NCBI RefSeq assembly: GCF_003590775.1 | Contig: NZ_QYUM01000004.1 | Location: forward strand, 930,001-994,000 | DNA from: Sphingomonas cavernae | GTDB lineage: Bacteria; Pseudomonadota; Alphaproteobacteria; Sphingomonadales; Sphingomonadaceae | Direction of reading: 5' to 3' | Length of the DNA: 64,000 nt | Shown: piece after piece, positions 44,268 through 53,853 of the stretch | Numbering within the stretch: position 1 is the stretch's first letter | How the letters are laid out: every line of letters starts with the position of its first letter | Made by a program: the position numbers and the translations under genes | Notes under the pieces: model-generated | What the model saw: only the letters and a program-made list of their open reading frames with translations | Told to the model about the DNA's origin: nothing | The model's database searches: none

Positions 44268-44552
44268 AATCCGTGTAGGGATGGAGCGGAATGATTCGTG
44301 ATCAGAACCGCAAGAGGCACGACCGTCATAGAATCCATTTTAGCGACTATTTAAAATTCAGATGAAAATTGATAGAATCAGTACGTAATTTCCACAAAAC
44401 ACGATATTATCATGATAATTTATCGGGAGTTATTCTCGATAATTTAACATTCATCTTAAGATTCACTTGTGAAGCGGCAAGCAGGGACGAACAGAAGAAC
44501 GTACCTCATGCTATTATCATGCTGCCGAGTCTCTCATTCCCTGGAGAGAATT
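44268..44552. other. AT-rich intergenic stretch with no gene
   Basis: This 285-bp region is much more AT-rich than its neighbours (ATTTTAGCGACTATTTAAAA, GATATTATCATGATAATTTA). TATTATCATGATAATT is a near-perfect palindrome. It probably holds the promoter and a regulatory site of the gene at 44553, or marks transferred DNA. No ORF is supported. Confidence 0.5.
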
Positions 44553-45635
44553 ATGACGACAGCAGATCAAATTGAACGTCCGAAAACCGATCGGAGCGCG
44601 TCCGAGGTCCGCGACAGCCTTCAGGCCATCTATGAGCGTGCGCAAAAGGATGAATGGCGCGCTACCGTGGACAGGCTCGAAGCATCGCGCCGGTCATTTG
44701 CGGAACAAAGACAGCAGATCCTTTCTCCTAAATTGCGCGACAGGATCGTCAGCACCATAGCTGCGGACAAAGGGGCGGACCCGCGCGGTCCCGGTCGCCG
44801 CTACCGGTCGCTGGTCGAAGCCCGAAACGCGGGCGTCGACCTGGCGGCTCTCAAGGGGCTGCATAATCGCGCATACGGGGAATTCAGCGAGCTCGTGACC
44901 GACCATGCCGCCTTTCATTTTCATGAAACCGTGGTCGGCAGCTTCACCGATATTTTCGATCGGCCGCCATTCGTTTACGTCCCGCCCGATCCGGACAAGG
45001 AAAAGCTGTTCTATCCGCCTTTCGGGGGGTCGTGGGATCGGCTTGAGCAGAGTCAGGCAACGGGCGACGGGACAATCGTCCAGACCATATCCTATCTGGA
45101 TGGCGCGGGACGCATGGGATCCAAGCTGGTCGCCCGGAATCATGATGCTTCCGACGTGGACCTCCTCTGCGCCTATCGCGAGAATGGCTATCTCGTTCCC
45201 TTCACGACGCTTCGCACCGGGATATTGCAGGTCAAGGCGGATTTGTCGGCGCTGTTTTGCCGCCATCATATCTCGACTGAGGACGAATGGGGATGGTCGG
45301 ACTTCCATGCCACAACGCGTGGAAGGCTCGTGATGGCCGTGTTCTGGAACTGGGAAGACGTCGACCCGGCCAATGAGGTGAGCCACCAATGGTTCGTGTC
45401 GGGTCTCGACTGCCGCGGCGATGGCGAGAGCTTCCCCGGCACAAGTGTCCAGGCCGTCCCCGGCGAGCGGAGGATCATCAACCTGTTCACGGAGATGGCG
45501 TTTCCCGCCGGTCGGGAACTCTGGGTCTATGTCGGCACCGCCGACCGGATCTGGGCGCTGCTCAACGACGTGAGCATCGACATCTCGATCGACTCGGCCT
45601 GGCTGCTGAACTCGCTGGCGATCCGTTCGATCTGA
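44553..45635 (+). CDS. Conserved-looking protein of unknown function
   Basis: A 360-aa soluble protein. I chose ATG 44553 (MTTADQIERPKTDRSASEVR) with GGAGAG at 44543-44548. Residues about 20-75 form a long charged helix. The rest is rich in aromatic residues and beta-strand-like (PPFVYVPPDPDKEKLFYPPF, MAVFWNWEDVDPAN, MAFPAGRELWVYVGTADRIW). No signal peptide, membrane helix or known motif is seen. The AT-rich leader and isolated position suggest separate acquisition. I do not recognise the family. Confidence 0.7.
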   Translation: MTTADQIERPKTDRSASEVRDSLQAIYERAQKDEWRATVDRLEASRRSFAEQRQQILSPKLRDRIVSTIAADKGADPRGPGRRYRSLVEARNAGVDLAALKGLHNRAYGEFSELVTDHAAFHFHETVVGSFTDIFDRPPFVYVPPDPDKEKLFYPPFGGSWDRLEQSQATGDGTIVQTISYLDGAGRMGSKLVARNHDASDVDLLCAYRENGYLVPFTTLRTGILQVKADLSALFCRHHISTEDEWGWSDFHATTRGRLVMAVFWNWEDVDPANEVSHQWFVSGLDCRGDGESFPGTSVQAVPGERRIINLFTEMAFPAGRELWVYVGTADRIWALLNDVSIDISIDSAWLLNSLAIRSI

Positions 45636-45686
45636 AGCGACTGGTTCGGCGAACAGAAGCCCCACGCGCCAGCCAGGCGACTCGGC

Positions 45687-45878
45687 ATGCTGGTGACGGG
45701 ATCAGGTTCGCCGAACCTGTCTCTGATGCAGGAAAACGCGCAATTGCGTGGTCACGTCCTTCCTGGGCCCCGCGGCCAGCCGGGCTATGCCCCGCATCTC
45801 GACCGCGACAATGATGGCATCGCGTGCGAGCCCCATGGCGGCTCGGATGGAAGCGCGGCGGGTGGCCGCAAACCGTGA
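45687..45878 (+). pseudogene. Excalibur calcium-binding domain remnant
   Basis: The 63-codon frame contains GQPGYAPHLDRDNDGIACEP, the C-terminal half of an Excalibur domain with its DxDxDG-type calcium loop. The usual first cysteine and the N-terminal signal or partner domain are absent in this frame; a Cys occurs upstream in another frame (RNC). It is probably a decayed or frameshifted copy. It is followed by a palindromic repeat. Confidence 0.45.
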
Positions 45879-45904
45879 CGACGCTGGACCTTGATCGTTG
45901 AAAT

Positions 45905-45964
45905 AGAGCCTGATTCACGGTCGGCGGAAGCATGAAGTGCTTCCACCTCAACCGATCAGGCTCC
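45905..45964. repeat. Palindromic element, half copy, inverted
   Basis: GAGCCTGATTCACGGTCGGC ... ACCGATCAGGCTC encloses a GGAAGCATGAAGTGCTTCC stem. Read on the minus strand it matches the first half of the elements at 7124-7248 and 14928-15050. The second hairpin is missing. Confidence 0.7.
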
Positions 45965-46020
45965 AGGACGCGGCGTCGCACAGGCGTTCCCGAAAGAGAA
46001 GGTGCACCCTTGCTCCACAG

Positions 46021-46797
46021 CTATGCTGCGGTCGCAGCGGCCTTTCGTTTGGCGAAGGCCGCACCCGCCTTCTTCACGAGTGCCTTGGCCTGCTTGGCCG
46101 GGTCGCCGTCAACCACTTCGCGCTTCAAGACTTCCGAAACCACCAGCGCCTTGAGCTCTTCTTCCGAGACCTTGATGCCATCGAAAATCCGGCGAAACTC
46201 CCTGCGCAGCGCAGCGATAATGGCATCGCACTGCAGAATCTCGGCGGCAACGAAGCGATTGAGAATCTGGGCCTGCTTGTGGAATTCAGTGAGTGCATCC
46301 GATGAAATGCTCTCCCGGCACAGCAAATACAGTTGGGCGAGGTCATCCTGCGAGCGTGCCGAAAGACCGCACACATCGAACGAGAACACCTCCTCATAAT
46401 CAATCGGCTGGCCGAACTTTATACGATAGATGCGCCATTCGATGGCATTGGTCAGGATAATCCATTCTATTCCCTGATGCGCGCCGTAATTGACGGCCTG
46501 CCGTAAATGGTTGTCGTTAAGATTTATTCCCGCCGCCTTCACCTCCGCCAGATAATATATCTTTTCTTCAACCTTGACCGCCAGATCGCAGAACGTCCCA
46601 CGGATCTGTTGCTCGCTGGTAAGTTCAGTATATTTATCATAGCCGAACAGATCACTCAGCATGTCCTTGATGACAGTTACGGTATCAGCTTCGGAAATGT
46701 CACGGGCGCGCAGTTTACCCACAATATTCTGATAGCGTCTCAAGCTCGCGACAATGCGATCTTGCGTCTTTTTCGGTATCTTGACGGTTGAAGCCAT
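46021..46797 (-). CDS. Orphan HsdR N-terminal-type nuclease
   Basis: A 258-aa protein with a type I restriction HsdR N-terminal (HSDR_N_2) domain over residues about 15-190. A PD-(D/E)xK active site is visible: FCDLAVKVEEKIYYLAEVKAAG with D71, E85 and K87, followed by GINLNDNHLRQAVNYGAHQGIEWIILTN. The C terminus ends in a Lys/Ala-rich tail. There is no helicase part and no hsdM or hsdS nearby, so this is a stand-alone nuclease of the kind found in accessory loci. I chose ATG 46797. Confidence 0.8.
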   Translation of the reverse strand: MASTVKIPKKTQDRIVASLRRYQNIVGKLRARDISEADTVTVIKDMLSDLFGYDKYTELTSEQQIRGTFCDLAVKVEEKIYYLAEVKAAGINLNDNHLRQAVNYGAHQGIEWIILTNAIEWRIYRIKFGQPIDYEEVFSFDVCGLSARSQDDLAQLYLLCRESISSDALTEFHKQAQILNRFVAAEILQCDAIIAALRREFRRIFDGIKVSEEELKALVVSEVLKREVVDGDPAKQAKALVKKAGAAFAKRKAAATAA

Positions 46798-46871
46798 TAT
46801 CACCCCCCCTGCCCTCACCCACAGCCGTGGGCGTTTGAGATTCGCGTCCTTCCCAACGGCCTGATCCGGCT

Positions 46872-47441
46872 TCACTCGGGCAGCGGCGCATCATCTATTG
46901 GGGGAAATGCCTGGACCGGCAGCGGGCTGCCACACCGCGCGGCATGGAGCGAGTCGAGACGCTGGATTCGCATCGCCGCCTTTTGCTGGCGCGTCGCGAT
47001 CGCCATCGCCTTTTCCTGGATCGAACTGATCTGCGCCTGCTGCGCCGCGCGTTGCGCGGCCTGGACGCCCGCGCCGATGAGCCCGCCGACGCCGGGGAGC
47101 AGCATCGACGCGACGCCCGACAGCGCCTGGCCGGCGAGTTGCCCCGCCATCGAGCCACCGCCCATCTGCGATCCCGCGACCTTCATGATCTCTTCGCCGG
47201 CCGCTTCGATCTCGCGCTCCTGCGCCGCGGCTTCGGCCTTTATCTGCGCACAGCTCAGACCCCGGTCGCCCCGCCCAGCATCGGTGGACGTTTCTTGGGC
47301 TTCAGGCGCCTCGGCGGCGATCTCGGACGGCGCTTCGCCGCCATCCTCTCCGTTCCGCGTTGCAGCCTGCCCGCTCGGCGCCGTCAGCAGCAACGCCACC
47401 GCCGCAATCGTCGTCAGTCCTTCGCTCCGTCCCGATCGCAT
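46872..47441 (-). CDS. Exported protein with a glycine-zipper-like core, unknown function
   Basis: A 189-aa protein with a signal peptide (TTIAAVALLLTAPSGQAA). The mature part has an acidic N-terminal segment, LSCAQIKAEAAAQEREIEAA, then a Gly/Ala-rich hydrophobic hairpin (GQLAGQALSGVASMLLPGVGGLIGAGVQAA) and a Gln/Ala-rich helix. ATG 47441 is preceded at good spacing by GGAG (47450-47453). The glycine-zipper-like segment suggests membrane association. No family is recognised. Confidence 0.65.
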   Translation of the reverse strand: MRSGRSEGLTTIAAVALLLTAPSGQAATRNGEDGGEAPSEIAAEAPEAQETSTDAGRGDRGLSCAQIKAEAAAQEREIEAAGEEIMKVAGSQMGGGSMAGQLAGQALSGVASMLLPGVGGLIGAGVQAAQRAAQQAQISSIQEKAMAIATRQQKAAMRIQRLDSLHAARCGSPLPVQAFPPIDDAPLPE

Positions 47442-47605
47442 TGCGCCCACTCCGCCCGAGCCGATCCCGGCGGGGCATCGGCAAACACGGGCATTCTAGG
47501 CGCGCGCGACGCACCATCCCATCGCTGAGTCTTCCCGCGATCGTGCAAAGAAAGGAAAGAAAACTGCGCCTCGTGTGGTTGCGATCCGCTGTCGAGCGCT
47601 CGGCC

Positions 47606-49426
47606 CTAGCTTTCGTCGCCCATCCGCAGCGCCGCAATAAACGCCTCCTGCGGGATCTGGACGCTTCCGTACTCCCGCATCCGCTTCTTGCCCTCTTTCT
47701 GCTTGTCGAGCAGCTTCTTCTTGCGGCTGATATCGCCGCCATAGCATTTGGCGGTCACGTCCTTGCGGAGCGCCGCGATCGTCTCGCGCGCGATCACCTT
47801 GCCGCCGATCGCTGCCTGAATGGGGATCTTGAAGAGGTGGCGCGGGATCAGGTCCTTCAGCCGCTCGCACATATGCCGCCCGCGCGCCTCGGCGGCGCTG
47901 CGGTGGACGATCATGCTCAGCGCGTCGACGGGCTCGTTGTTGACAAGGATGTTCATCTTGACGAGGTCGCCCGCGCGGTGCCCGATCTGATGATAATCGA
48001 AGCTCGCATAGCCGCGGCTGATCGACTTGAGCCGGTCGTAAAAGTCGAACACCACCTCGTTGAGCGGCAGCTCGTAGGTGAGCTGCGCGCGGCCGCCGAC
48101 ATAGGTCAGGTTCTTCTGGATGCCGCGGCGGTCCTGACAGAGTTTCAGTATCGGCCCGAGATATTCGTCGGGGACGTAAATCACCGCCTCGATCCACGGC
48201 TCGTCGATCTGCTCGATCTTGTTGGGATCGGGCATGTCGGCGGGGTTGTGCAGGTCGATCGTGCCGCCGCCGTGGCTGAGCTTGATGTTGTAGACCACCG
48301 AGGGGGCGGTCGTGATCAGGTCGAGATCATATTCGCGCGTCAGCCGCTCCTGGATGATCTCCAGATGCAAGAGGCCGAGGAAGCCGCAGCGGAAGCCGAA
48401 ACCGAGCGCGGCGCTGGTCTCCATCTCGAAGCTGAACGACGCGTCGTTGAGGCGCAGCTTGGAGATGCTCTCGCGCAGCTTCTCGAAGTCGTTGGCGTCG
48501 ACGGGGAAGAGCCCGCAGAACACGACGGGCTGGACTTCCTTGAAGCCCGGCAACGCCTGGGCGGTGGGCCGCTTCGCGTCGGTCAGCGTGTCGCCGACGC
48601 GCGCCTGCGCGACGTCCTTGATCTGGGCTGTGATGAAGCCGATCTCGCCGGGGCCAAGCTCCGAAAGCTGCTCGATCTTGGGGCGGAAGCAGCCGACGCG
48701 GTCGATCAGGTGCGTGGTGTCGGCCTGCATGAACTTGATCTGCTGGCCCTTTTTGAGCACGCCGTCGATCACGCGGACGAGAATGACGACGCCGAGATAG
48801 GGGTCGTACCAGCTATCGACGAGCATCGCCTTCAGGGGCGCCGCACGGTCGCCTTTGGGGTGCGGGATCTTCCTGACGACCGCCTCGAGCACCTCGTCGA
48901 TGCCGATCCCTGACTTGGCGCTGGCGAGCACCGCCTCCGAGGCGTCGAGCCCGATGACCTCCTCGATCTCGGCCTTGACCTTCTCCGGCTCCGCGGCGGG
49001 CAGGTCGATCTTGTTGATGACAGGGACGATCTCGTGGTCGTGCTCGATCGACTGATAGACGTTCGCCAAGGTCTGCGCCTCGACGCCCTGCGCCGCGTCG
49101 ACGACGAGCAGCGCGCCCTCGCACGCGGCAAGGCTGCGGCTGACTTCGTACGCGAAGTCGACATGGCCCGGCGTGTCCATGAGGTTGAGCGTATAGGTCT
49201 CGCCGTCCTTGGCCTTGTAGTTCAGGCGCACCGTCTGCGCCTTGATCGTGATCCCGCGCTCCTTCTCAATGTCCATGTTATCAAGGACTTGGCTCGACAT
49301 CTCGCGATCGGTCAGCCCGCCCGTCCGCTGGATCAGCCGGTCGGCCAAGGTCGACTTGCCATGGTCGATATGCGCGATGATGGAAAAGTTGCGGATCTTG
49401 GAAAGGTCGGTCACGTCAATTGCCAA
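47606..49426 (-). CDS. lepA: Elongation factor 4
   Basis: A 606-aa ribosome-associated GTPase of the LepA/EF-4 family, implicated in ribosome maturation and initiation. The GTPase domain has [16 protein letters not shown] (G1), RGITI (G2), [10 protein letters not shown] (G3) and VINKIDLP (G4). The EF-G-like domains and the LepA-specific C-terminal domain ending [25 protein letters not shown] follow. The protein is complete. It is preceded by the ClpP-like gene in the same direction. Confidence 0.97.
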   Translation of the reverse strand: MAIDVTDLSKIRNFSIIAHIDHGKSTLADRLIQRTGGLTDREMSSQVLDNMDIEKERGITIKAQTVRLNYKAKDGETYTLNLMDTPGHVDFAYEVSRSLAACEGALLVVDAAQGVEAQTLANVYQSIEHDHEIVPVINKIDLPAAEPEKVKAEIEEVIGLDASEAVLASAKSGIGIDEVLEAVVRKIPHPKGDRAAPLKAMLVDSWYDPYLGVVILVRVIDGVLKKGQQIKFMQADTTHLIDRVGCFRPKIEQLSELGPGEIGFITAQIKDVAQARVGDTLTDAKRPTAQALPGFKEVQPVVFCGLFPVDANDFEKLRESISKLRLNDASFSFEMETSAALGFGFRCGFLGLLHLEIIQERLTREYDLDLITTAPSVVYNIKLSHGGGTIDLHNPADMPDPNKIEQIDEPWIEAVIYVPDEYLGPILKLCQDRRGIQKNLTYVGGRAQLTYELPLNEVVFDFYDRLKSISRGYASFDYHQIGHRAGDLVKMNILVNNEPVDALSMIVHRSAAEARGRHMCERLKDLIPRHLFKIPIQAAIGGKVIARETIAALRKDVTAKCYGGDISRKKKLLDKQKEGKKRMREYGSVQIPQEAFIAALRMGDES

Positions 49427-49481
49427 TCAGGAAAGCTGGCGCGCTCGATAGCATTGTTGCCGCGAATTGCCAGCGCAGCGA

Positions 49482-50180
49482 TCAGCGGACGTTGGTGACG
49501 CGATACTTGAACAGCTCTTCCTGTGTCAGGCAGCGCCGCGTCGAACGGTCCTCGCCCTGCCCCGCAATCGCCTTCTGGCGGTACATCACCTCGGTCAAGA
49601 GCTTCCGCGAAACGCCCATGCGGATCAGGAAATCATTGTCGTCGCTCGCCAGCAGCGCGGATCCCTGCTCGATGTCGCCGATCGTCTCGATCGCCTCGTC
49701 CGTGCCGCGTGCAAGGTCTTCCTTGACCGCGTCGCGGTCGGACAGGTGCGTGAACATGTGGACGATGAACAGCCCGCCCGGATCGACCCAGCGCGCAGGA
49801 CCGCCCATGAAGACGAAATTGCACGCGCTGAAGCAGGCCCAACCATTCGGAATGCGCGTCGCTATGTTGAGGCTGCGGATCAGCCGACCCGCCTCGTTGC
49901 CCGCCTGCGCGTTTCCGCCCGGCGAGCGGATCCAGATCTCGTGGATCGGCTTGTTGGTCTCGATCGCGTCGGCGAGCCGTGTCACCATCCCGCTGTCGAC
50001 CTTGCCCTCGGCCAGGAGCACGCGCCGGTCCTTCTCGGCGCGCAGCGTGAAGCGCATCTCGGGATAGCTGGTCCAGTTGGGACTTTTCGGACAACTTGGA
50101 TTGTCGGGATCCATGCCCGCCGGCGCAGCGGCAAGCAGGAACAAGGGCGCAAGTGCCGCAGCAGCGCGGCGCAGGCGCAT
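49482..50180 (-). CDS. Secreted ClpP-like serine protease-fold protein
   Basis: A 232-aa exported protein with a ClpP/crotonase fold. The signal peptide is RRAAAALAPLFLLAAAPAG. The oxyanion segment IWIRSPGGNAQAGNEAG and the serine-elbow-like ACFSACNFVFMGG match the periplasmic COG3904 group, and the nearby FIVHMFTH may hold the His. I chose ATG 50180 (MRLRRAAAAL). It starts 4 bp after the stop of the gene at 50185, so the two are an operon. The substrate is unknown. Confidence 0.75.
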   Translation of the reverse strand: MRLRRAAAALAPLFLLAAAPAGMDPDNPSCPKSPNWTSYPEMRFTLRAEKDRRVLLAEGKVDSGMVTRLADAIETNKPIHEIWIRSPGGNAQAGNEAGRLIRSLNIATRIPNGWACFSACNFVFMGGPARWVDPGGLFIVHMFTHLSDRDAVKEDLARGTDEAIETIGDIEQGSALLASDDNDFLIRMGVSRKLLTEVMYRQKAIAGQGEDRSTRRCLTQEELFKYRVTNVR

Positions 50181-50184
50181 CGCC

Positions 50185-50700
50185 TCAGACCACCGCATAG
50201 CCCGAACCGCCCTGCGCGCGGCACATTCGCTTGGATGCGATCGTTTCCTCGCCGTTCACGATGATGACGTCGTCGACGGTGACGCAGTCGCCGCCATCCG
50301 CACCGCGAGCCTGCGCGGTGACGGTTGATGTGCCGCTCACGCCCTCGCGTGTCGTGCTGGTCCAGCTTTCGCTACCGCCCACGCCCTTGGTGATCGCGAC
50401 GTCGGTCGCCTTGGCGGCCTTTTTCTGCTCGTCCTTGTCCAGCTTGCACGCGATGGCGTCGGTCAGCGTCGTGCTGACGATGTTGAACGGAATATAACTG
50501 CCGACGCCCCCTCGACCGATCGTGCTACTCGCGATGCCGCCAAGAATGCTGCCGAAGATCGCCGACCCCTGCTTCTTTTTCTTCGACAGCTTGCAGGGTG
50601 CGCCTTCCTCGGTCGTTTCGGGTTCGACGGCGTGGGCGGCGACGGGCATCTGCCATGTCGCCACGACCAGCGGAACGCTCAGAATCAGCGCGCGAAACAT
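50185..50700 (-). CDS. Exported protein of unknown function
   Basis: A 171-aa protein with a signal peptide (LILSVPLVVATWQMPVAAHA). The mature part has CKLSKKKKQGSAIFGSILGG, a glycine-zipper-like segment (GGIASSTIGRGGVGSY), ACKLDKDEQKKAAKATDVAI, and a C-terminal segment DGGDCVTVDDVIIVNGEE ending KRMCRAQGGSGYAVV. Four cysteines could form disulfides. It is directly followed by the ClpP-like gene, so the two probably act together in the envelope. I chose ATG 50700; the longer frame has no signal peptide. Confidence 0.65.
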   Translation of the reverse strand: MFRALILSVPLVVATWQMPVAAHAVEPETTEEGAPCKLSKKKKQGSAIFGSILGGIASSTIGRGGVGSYIPFNIVSTTLTDAIACKLDKDEQKKAAKATDVAITKGVGGSESWTSTTREGVSGTSTVTAQARGADGGDCVTVDDVIIVNGEETIASKRMCRAQGGSGYAVV

Positions 50701-50869
50701 CTGCAAATATCCTCCCACCACACTGCCTGGCCTAGTATTTACAGGGCGCACGGTCAATCGAATGCCCCTGCAGAATGGCCGCAAACATCCAAACGGTGCG
50801 TTCGGGAAACGGTTTGGGCTTCCTTTCGCCAGCGCCGCGCCTAGCATGCCGCTAAAGGGAGAACCGTCC

Positions 50870-51820
50870 ATGCGTCGCATCCTGCTTGCCCTGCCTCTGC
50901 TTGCCGTCTGTACCGAGGGGCGCTCCGAAACACTGATCATAGGCAATAAGGGCGAGGACACAGTGAGCTTCGTCACTTTGGAGACAGGAAAAGAGCGGGC
51001 ACGCGTGCCGACCGCGCGCATGCCGCACGAAGTGGCGATATCGCCCGATGGGACGCAGGCCGCAGTCGTCGCTTATGGCGGCACGACGATCGACATTTTC
51101 GAGGTGTCGAGCGGCGAGCGCGTGAAGCGACTCGACATCAGCCCCAATGCGCGACCGCACGGTCTGATCTGGCTCCGCGACGGGCGGCTGATCGCGACGA
51201 CCGAGGGCAGCAAATCCGTCACTATCGCCGATCCGCGAAACGGAATGGTCGGCGCAATTGCAACCGATCAGGAAGGATCGCACATGGTTGCGGTTAGCAC
51301 TGACGGATCGCGCGCCTATGTCGCCAATATCGGCTCGGGAACGGTGAGCGTTCTCGACATCAACGCGCGCACCAAGATTGCCGACATAGCGGTGGGCGGC
51401 CGCCCCGAGGGCATCGCGCTGTCGGCAGACGGCAAGGAACTCTGGGTCGGCGACCTTTCAGCGCCGCGCGTGCAGGTGGTGGACACCGCGACGCTCAAGC
51501 CCGTCGCGAGCGTGGCGGTGGATCCAGTCGCGATCCGCGTCGCCATCAGCCCCGATGGCAAGTCCGTCGTCACCTCCAACGTCAAGGCCGGCACGCTGAC
51601 CGAGATAGATCGCGTCAGCCGCAAGGTTCGCCGCACGATCAGCGTGAGCGGCTCGCAAGAGGCAGCGCAGGTGACGATCCTGTTCTCCCGCGACGGATCG
51701 CGGCTTTATGCGGCGGAGACTGGACGCGACCAGATCGCAGAGATCGACATGGCGACCGGCAAGGTGGTTCGCAGGATTGCCGCAGGCAAGAATGGCGACG
51801 GACTCGCGATCGCGCCTTGA
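50870..51820 (+). CDS. YVTN/YncE-type beta-propeller protein
   Basis: A 316-aa exported protein with a short signal peptide (RRILLALPLLAVCTEGRS). About seven propeller repeats follow, such as RMPHEVAISPDGTQAAVVAYG, GRPEGIALSADGKELWVGD, AIRVAISPDGKSVVTSN and AAQVTILFSRDGSRLYAAE. Proteins of this class bind ligands or partner proteins in the periplasm; none can be named here. I chose ATG 50870 with AAGGGAGA upstream; the open frame from 50522 overlaps the opposite gene. Confidence 0.85.
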   Translation: MRRILLALPLLAVCTEGRSETLIIGNKGEDTVSFVTLETGKERARVPTARMPHEVAISPDGTQAAVVAYGGTTIDIFEVSSGERVKRLDISPNARPHGLIWLRDGRLIATTEGSKSVTIADPRNGMVGAIATDQEGSHMVAVSTDGSRAYVANIGSGTVSVLDINARTKIADIAVGGRPEGIALSADGKELWVGDLSAPRVQVVDTATLKPVASVAVDPVAIRVAISPDGKSVVTSNVKAGTLTEIDRVSRKVRRTISVSGSQEAAQVTILFSRDGSRLYAAETGRDQIAEIDMATGKVVRRIAAGKNGDGLAIAP

Positions 51821-51829
51821 GTAGCCTGG

Positions 51830-52408
51830 TCAGGCGGTGACCTGCTCCCGCCTGCCGCGCAGCGCGCGCATCCATTCCTCCTGCCCCCATATCGAAAACG
51901 CGAGCAGCGCCACATAGAGCGCGGACGTGAGCGGAAGCTCTTTCACCCAGTAAAGACCCACCGCGAGCACATCGACCGCGATCCACAGCACCCAGTTCTC
52001 GACATAGCGGCGCGACAGCAGGATCTGCGCGGCCACGCTCATCATCGCGATCGCCGCATCCCACCATGGGAAGTCCGCATCGGTTCGGCTGCTCATCAAC
52101 CAGCCCCACAGCGCGGTCATGATCGCGATCCCGATCGGCGTCACGATGCGCTTCCAGCGATCCATCACCTTGACGCGGATTTCGCCCATTTCGGCCTTGC
52201 ACCGCGCCCAGTACCACCAGCCATAGATGTTGACGACAAAGAAGAAGATCTGGAGCAGGGCGTTGCTGTAAAGCCGCGCGTCAAAAAAGATGACTCCGTA
52301 GAGCGAGACGGTCACCATCGCGACGGGGAAGTTCCAGATACTGCGGCGGACGACGAGCGCGACGTTGATTACGCCCAGGATGGCCGCGATGACTTCCAGA
52401 ATACCCAC
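51830..52408 (-). CDS. pnuC: Nicotinamide riboside transporter PnuC
   Basis: A 192-aa inner-membrane facilitator for nicotinamide riboside, feeding NAD salvage. About seven helices are predicted. The family landmarks are NFPVAMVTVSLYGVIFFDARLYSNALLQIFFFVVNIYGWWYW near residues 27-68 and ENWVLWIAVDVLAVGLYWVKE near 137-157. It converges on the propeller gene. The kinase (NadR-type) and TonB receptor that often accompany pnuC are not here. Confidence 0.92.
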   Translation of the reverse strand: MGILEVIAAILGVINVALVVRRSIWNFPVAMVTVSLYGVIFFDARLYSNALLQIFFFVVNIYGWWYWARCKAEMGEIRVKVMDRWKRIVTPIGIAIMTALWGWLMSSRTDADFPWWDAAIAMMSVAAQILLSRRYVENWVLWIAVDVLAVGLYWVKELPLTSALYVALLAFSIWGQEEWMRALRGRREQVTA

Positions 52409-52505
52409 GCCGCAGCGATAGCAGCCCCGGGCACGCGCCGCCAGCGCCCCTTGCGCCGCGGCCGCACGGCGTTACGATCCTTCAAAAATATCGGGAGGGC
52501 TGTGC

Positions 52506-53804
52506 ATGCGTCATATCGCGGTGATCGGTTCCGGGCCGGCAGGCTATTACACCGCTGAGGCGTGCCAGAAGGCCTTCGGTGACGACGTCCGCGTCGATAT
52601 CATAGACCGGCTTCCCGTCCCCTATGGCCTGATCCGTTTCGGCGTCGCCCCCGATCACCAGTCGATCAAGAATGTCGCCAAGCGCTACGAGATGGTCGCG
52701 CTGTCGGAAAATGTGCGCTTTGTCGGCAATGTCGCGGTGGGCAAGGACATCAGCGTCGCCGAACTCCAGTCGCTCTACGACGCGGTCGTGCTCGCAACGG
52801 GGGCGCCGCGCGATCGTGCGCTCGACATTCCCGGTGGCGACCTGCCGGGGGTGATCGGATCGGCCGCCTTTGTCGGCTGGTATAACGGCCATCCCGAATT
52901 CGCCGATCTCGCGCCCCCGCTCGACGCTTCAGGCGCGGTGATCATCGGCAACGGCAATGTCGCGCTAGACGTGGCGCGTATTCTCGCAAAAACCCCGACG
53001 GAATTCGCTGAATCCGACATCGCCGATCATGCGCTTGAGGCGATAAGCCGTTCTGCGATCCGCCATATCAGCGTGCTCGGCCGGCGCGGGCCGCACCAGA
53101 TCGCGATGACCCCTAAGGAACTTGGCGAACTCGCACATCTTGAGCGCGCCGCGCCGCGCGTCGACCCCGCCGATTTGCCGAGCGAGGGCGACGATGCGAT
53201 GCTCGAGCCGGGCATGCGCAAGTCGGTGACGCATCTGCGCGCCTTCGCCGCCAATCCCGTCGCCAAACCGGTCACCATCGATTTCGATTTCTTCGCCATG
53301 CCCATCGCGATCGAGGGCGACGGGAAGGTCGAAAGGGTGATCGTCGAACGCACCGTGCTCGACGCCGAGCTGCGCTCACATGGCACCGGCGAAATATATG
53401 AGATCCCCTGCGGGCTCGTCATAAGCTGCATCGGCTATACCACGCCGCCGATCGTCGGCGTTCCCTATGAGCACGGCCGCGGGCGTTTCGCCAATGTCGA
53501 GGGACGGATCCTGCCGGGACTCTATGCGGTCGGCTGGGCACGGCGCGGGCCGACGGGCACGATCGGCACCAACCGGCCGGACGGATATATGATCGCCGAT
53601 GCAATCGCTGCCGACATGGTGCCCAATTTGCGCAAGGCGGGCCGCGCAGGACTCGATTCGCTGCTCGCTGAGCGCGGCGTGGAAATCGTCACCTTCCGCG
53701 ACTGGCAGAAGATCGAAGCCGCCGAAGTGGCGCGCGCAAACGACGGATCTCCGCGGAAAAAATTCACCAATATCGAGGAAATGATCGCCGCGCTGGGCAA
53801 GTGA
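52506..53804 (+). CDS. Ferredoxin/adrenodoxin-type NADP reductase
   Basis: A 432-aa FAD enzyme that passes electrons between NADPH and ferredoxins, typically for P450s or iron-sulfur proteins. It has the FAD motif AVIGSGPAGYYTAEA at residues 4-18, PVPYGLIRFGVAPDHQSIKNV, the ATGAPRDRALDIPG segment, the NADP site VIIGNGNVALDVARIL near residue 150 and the C-terminal VGWARRGPTGTIGTNR. This is the adrenodoxin-reductase (FprA) subfamily. GGAGG precedes the ATG at good spacing. It is the last core gene before tRNA-Pro. Confidence 0.92.
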   Translation: MRHIAVIGSGPAGYYTAEACQKAFGDDVRVDIIDRLPVPYGLIRFGVAPDHQSIKNVAKRYEMVALSENVRFVGNVAVGKDISVAELQSLYDAVVLATGAPRDRALDIPGGDLPGVIGSAAFVGWYNGHPEFADLAPPLDASGAVIIGNGNVALDVARILAKTPTEFAESDIADHALEAISRSAIRHISVLGRRGPHQIAMTPKELGELAHLERAAPRVDPADLPSEGDDAMLEPGMRKSVTHLRAFAANPVAKPVTIDFDFFAMPIAIEGDGKVERVIVERTVLDAELRSHGTGEIYEIPCGLVISCIGYTTPPIVGVPYEHGRGRFANVEGRILPGLYAVGWARRGPTGTIGTNRPDGYMIADAIAADMVPNLRKAGRAGLDSLLAERGVEIVTFRDWQKIEAAEVARANDGSPRKKFTNIEEMIAALGK

Positions 53805-53853
53805 AGAGCGGGCTTGAACAGCCGCGCTTCGCTGTTATAAGCCGCCGCCTGCC

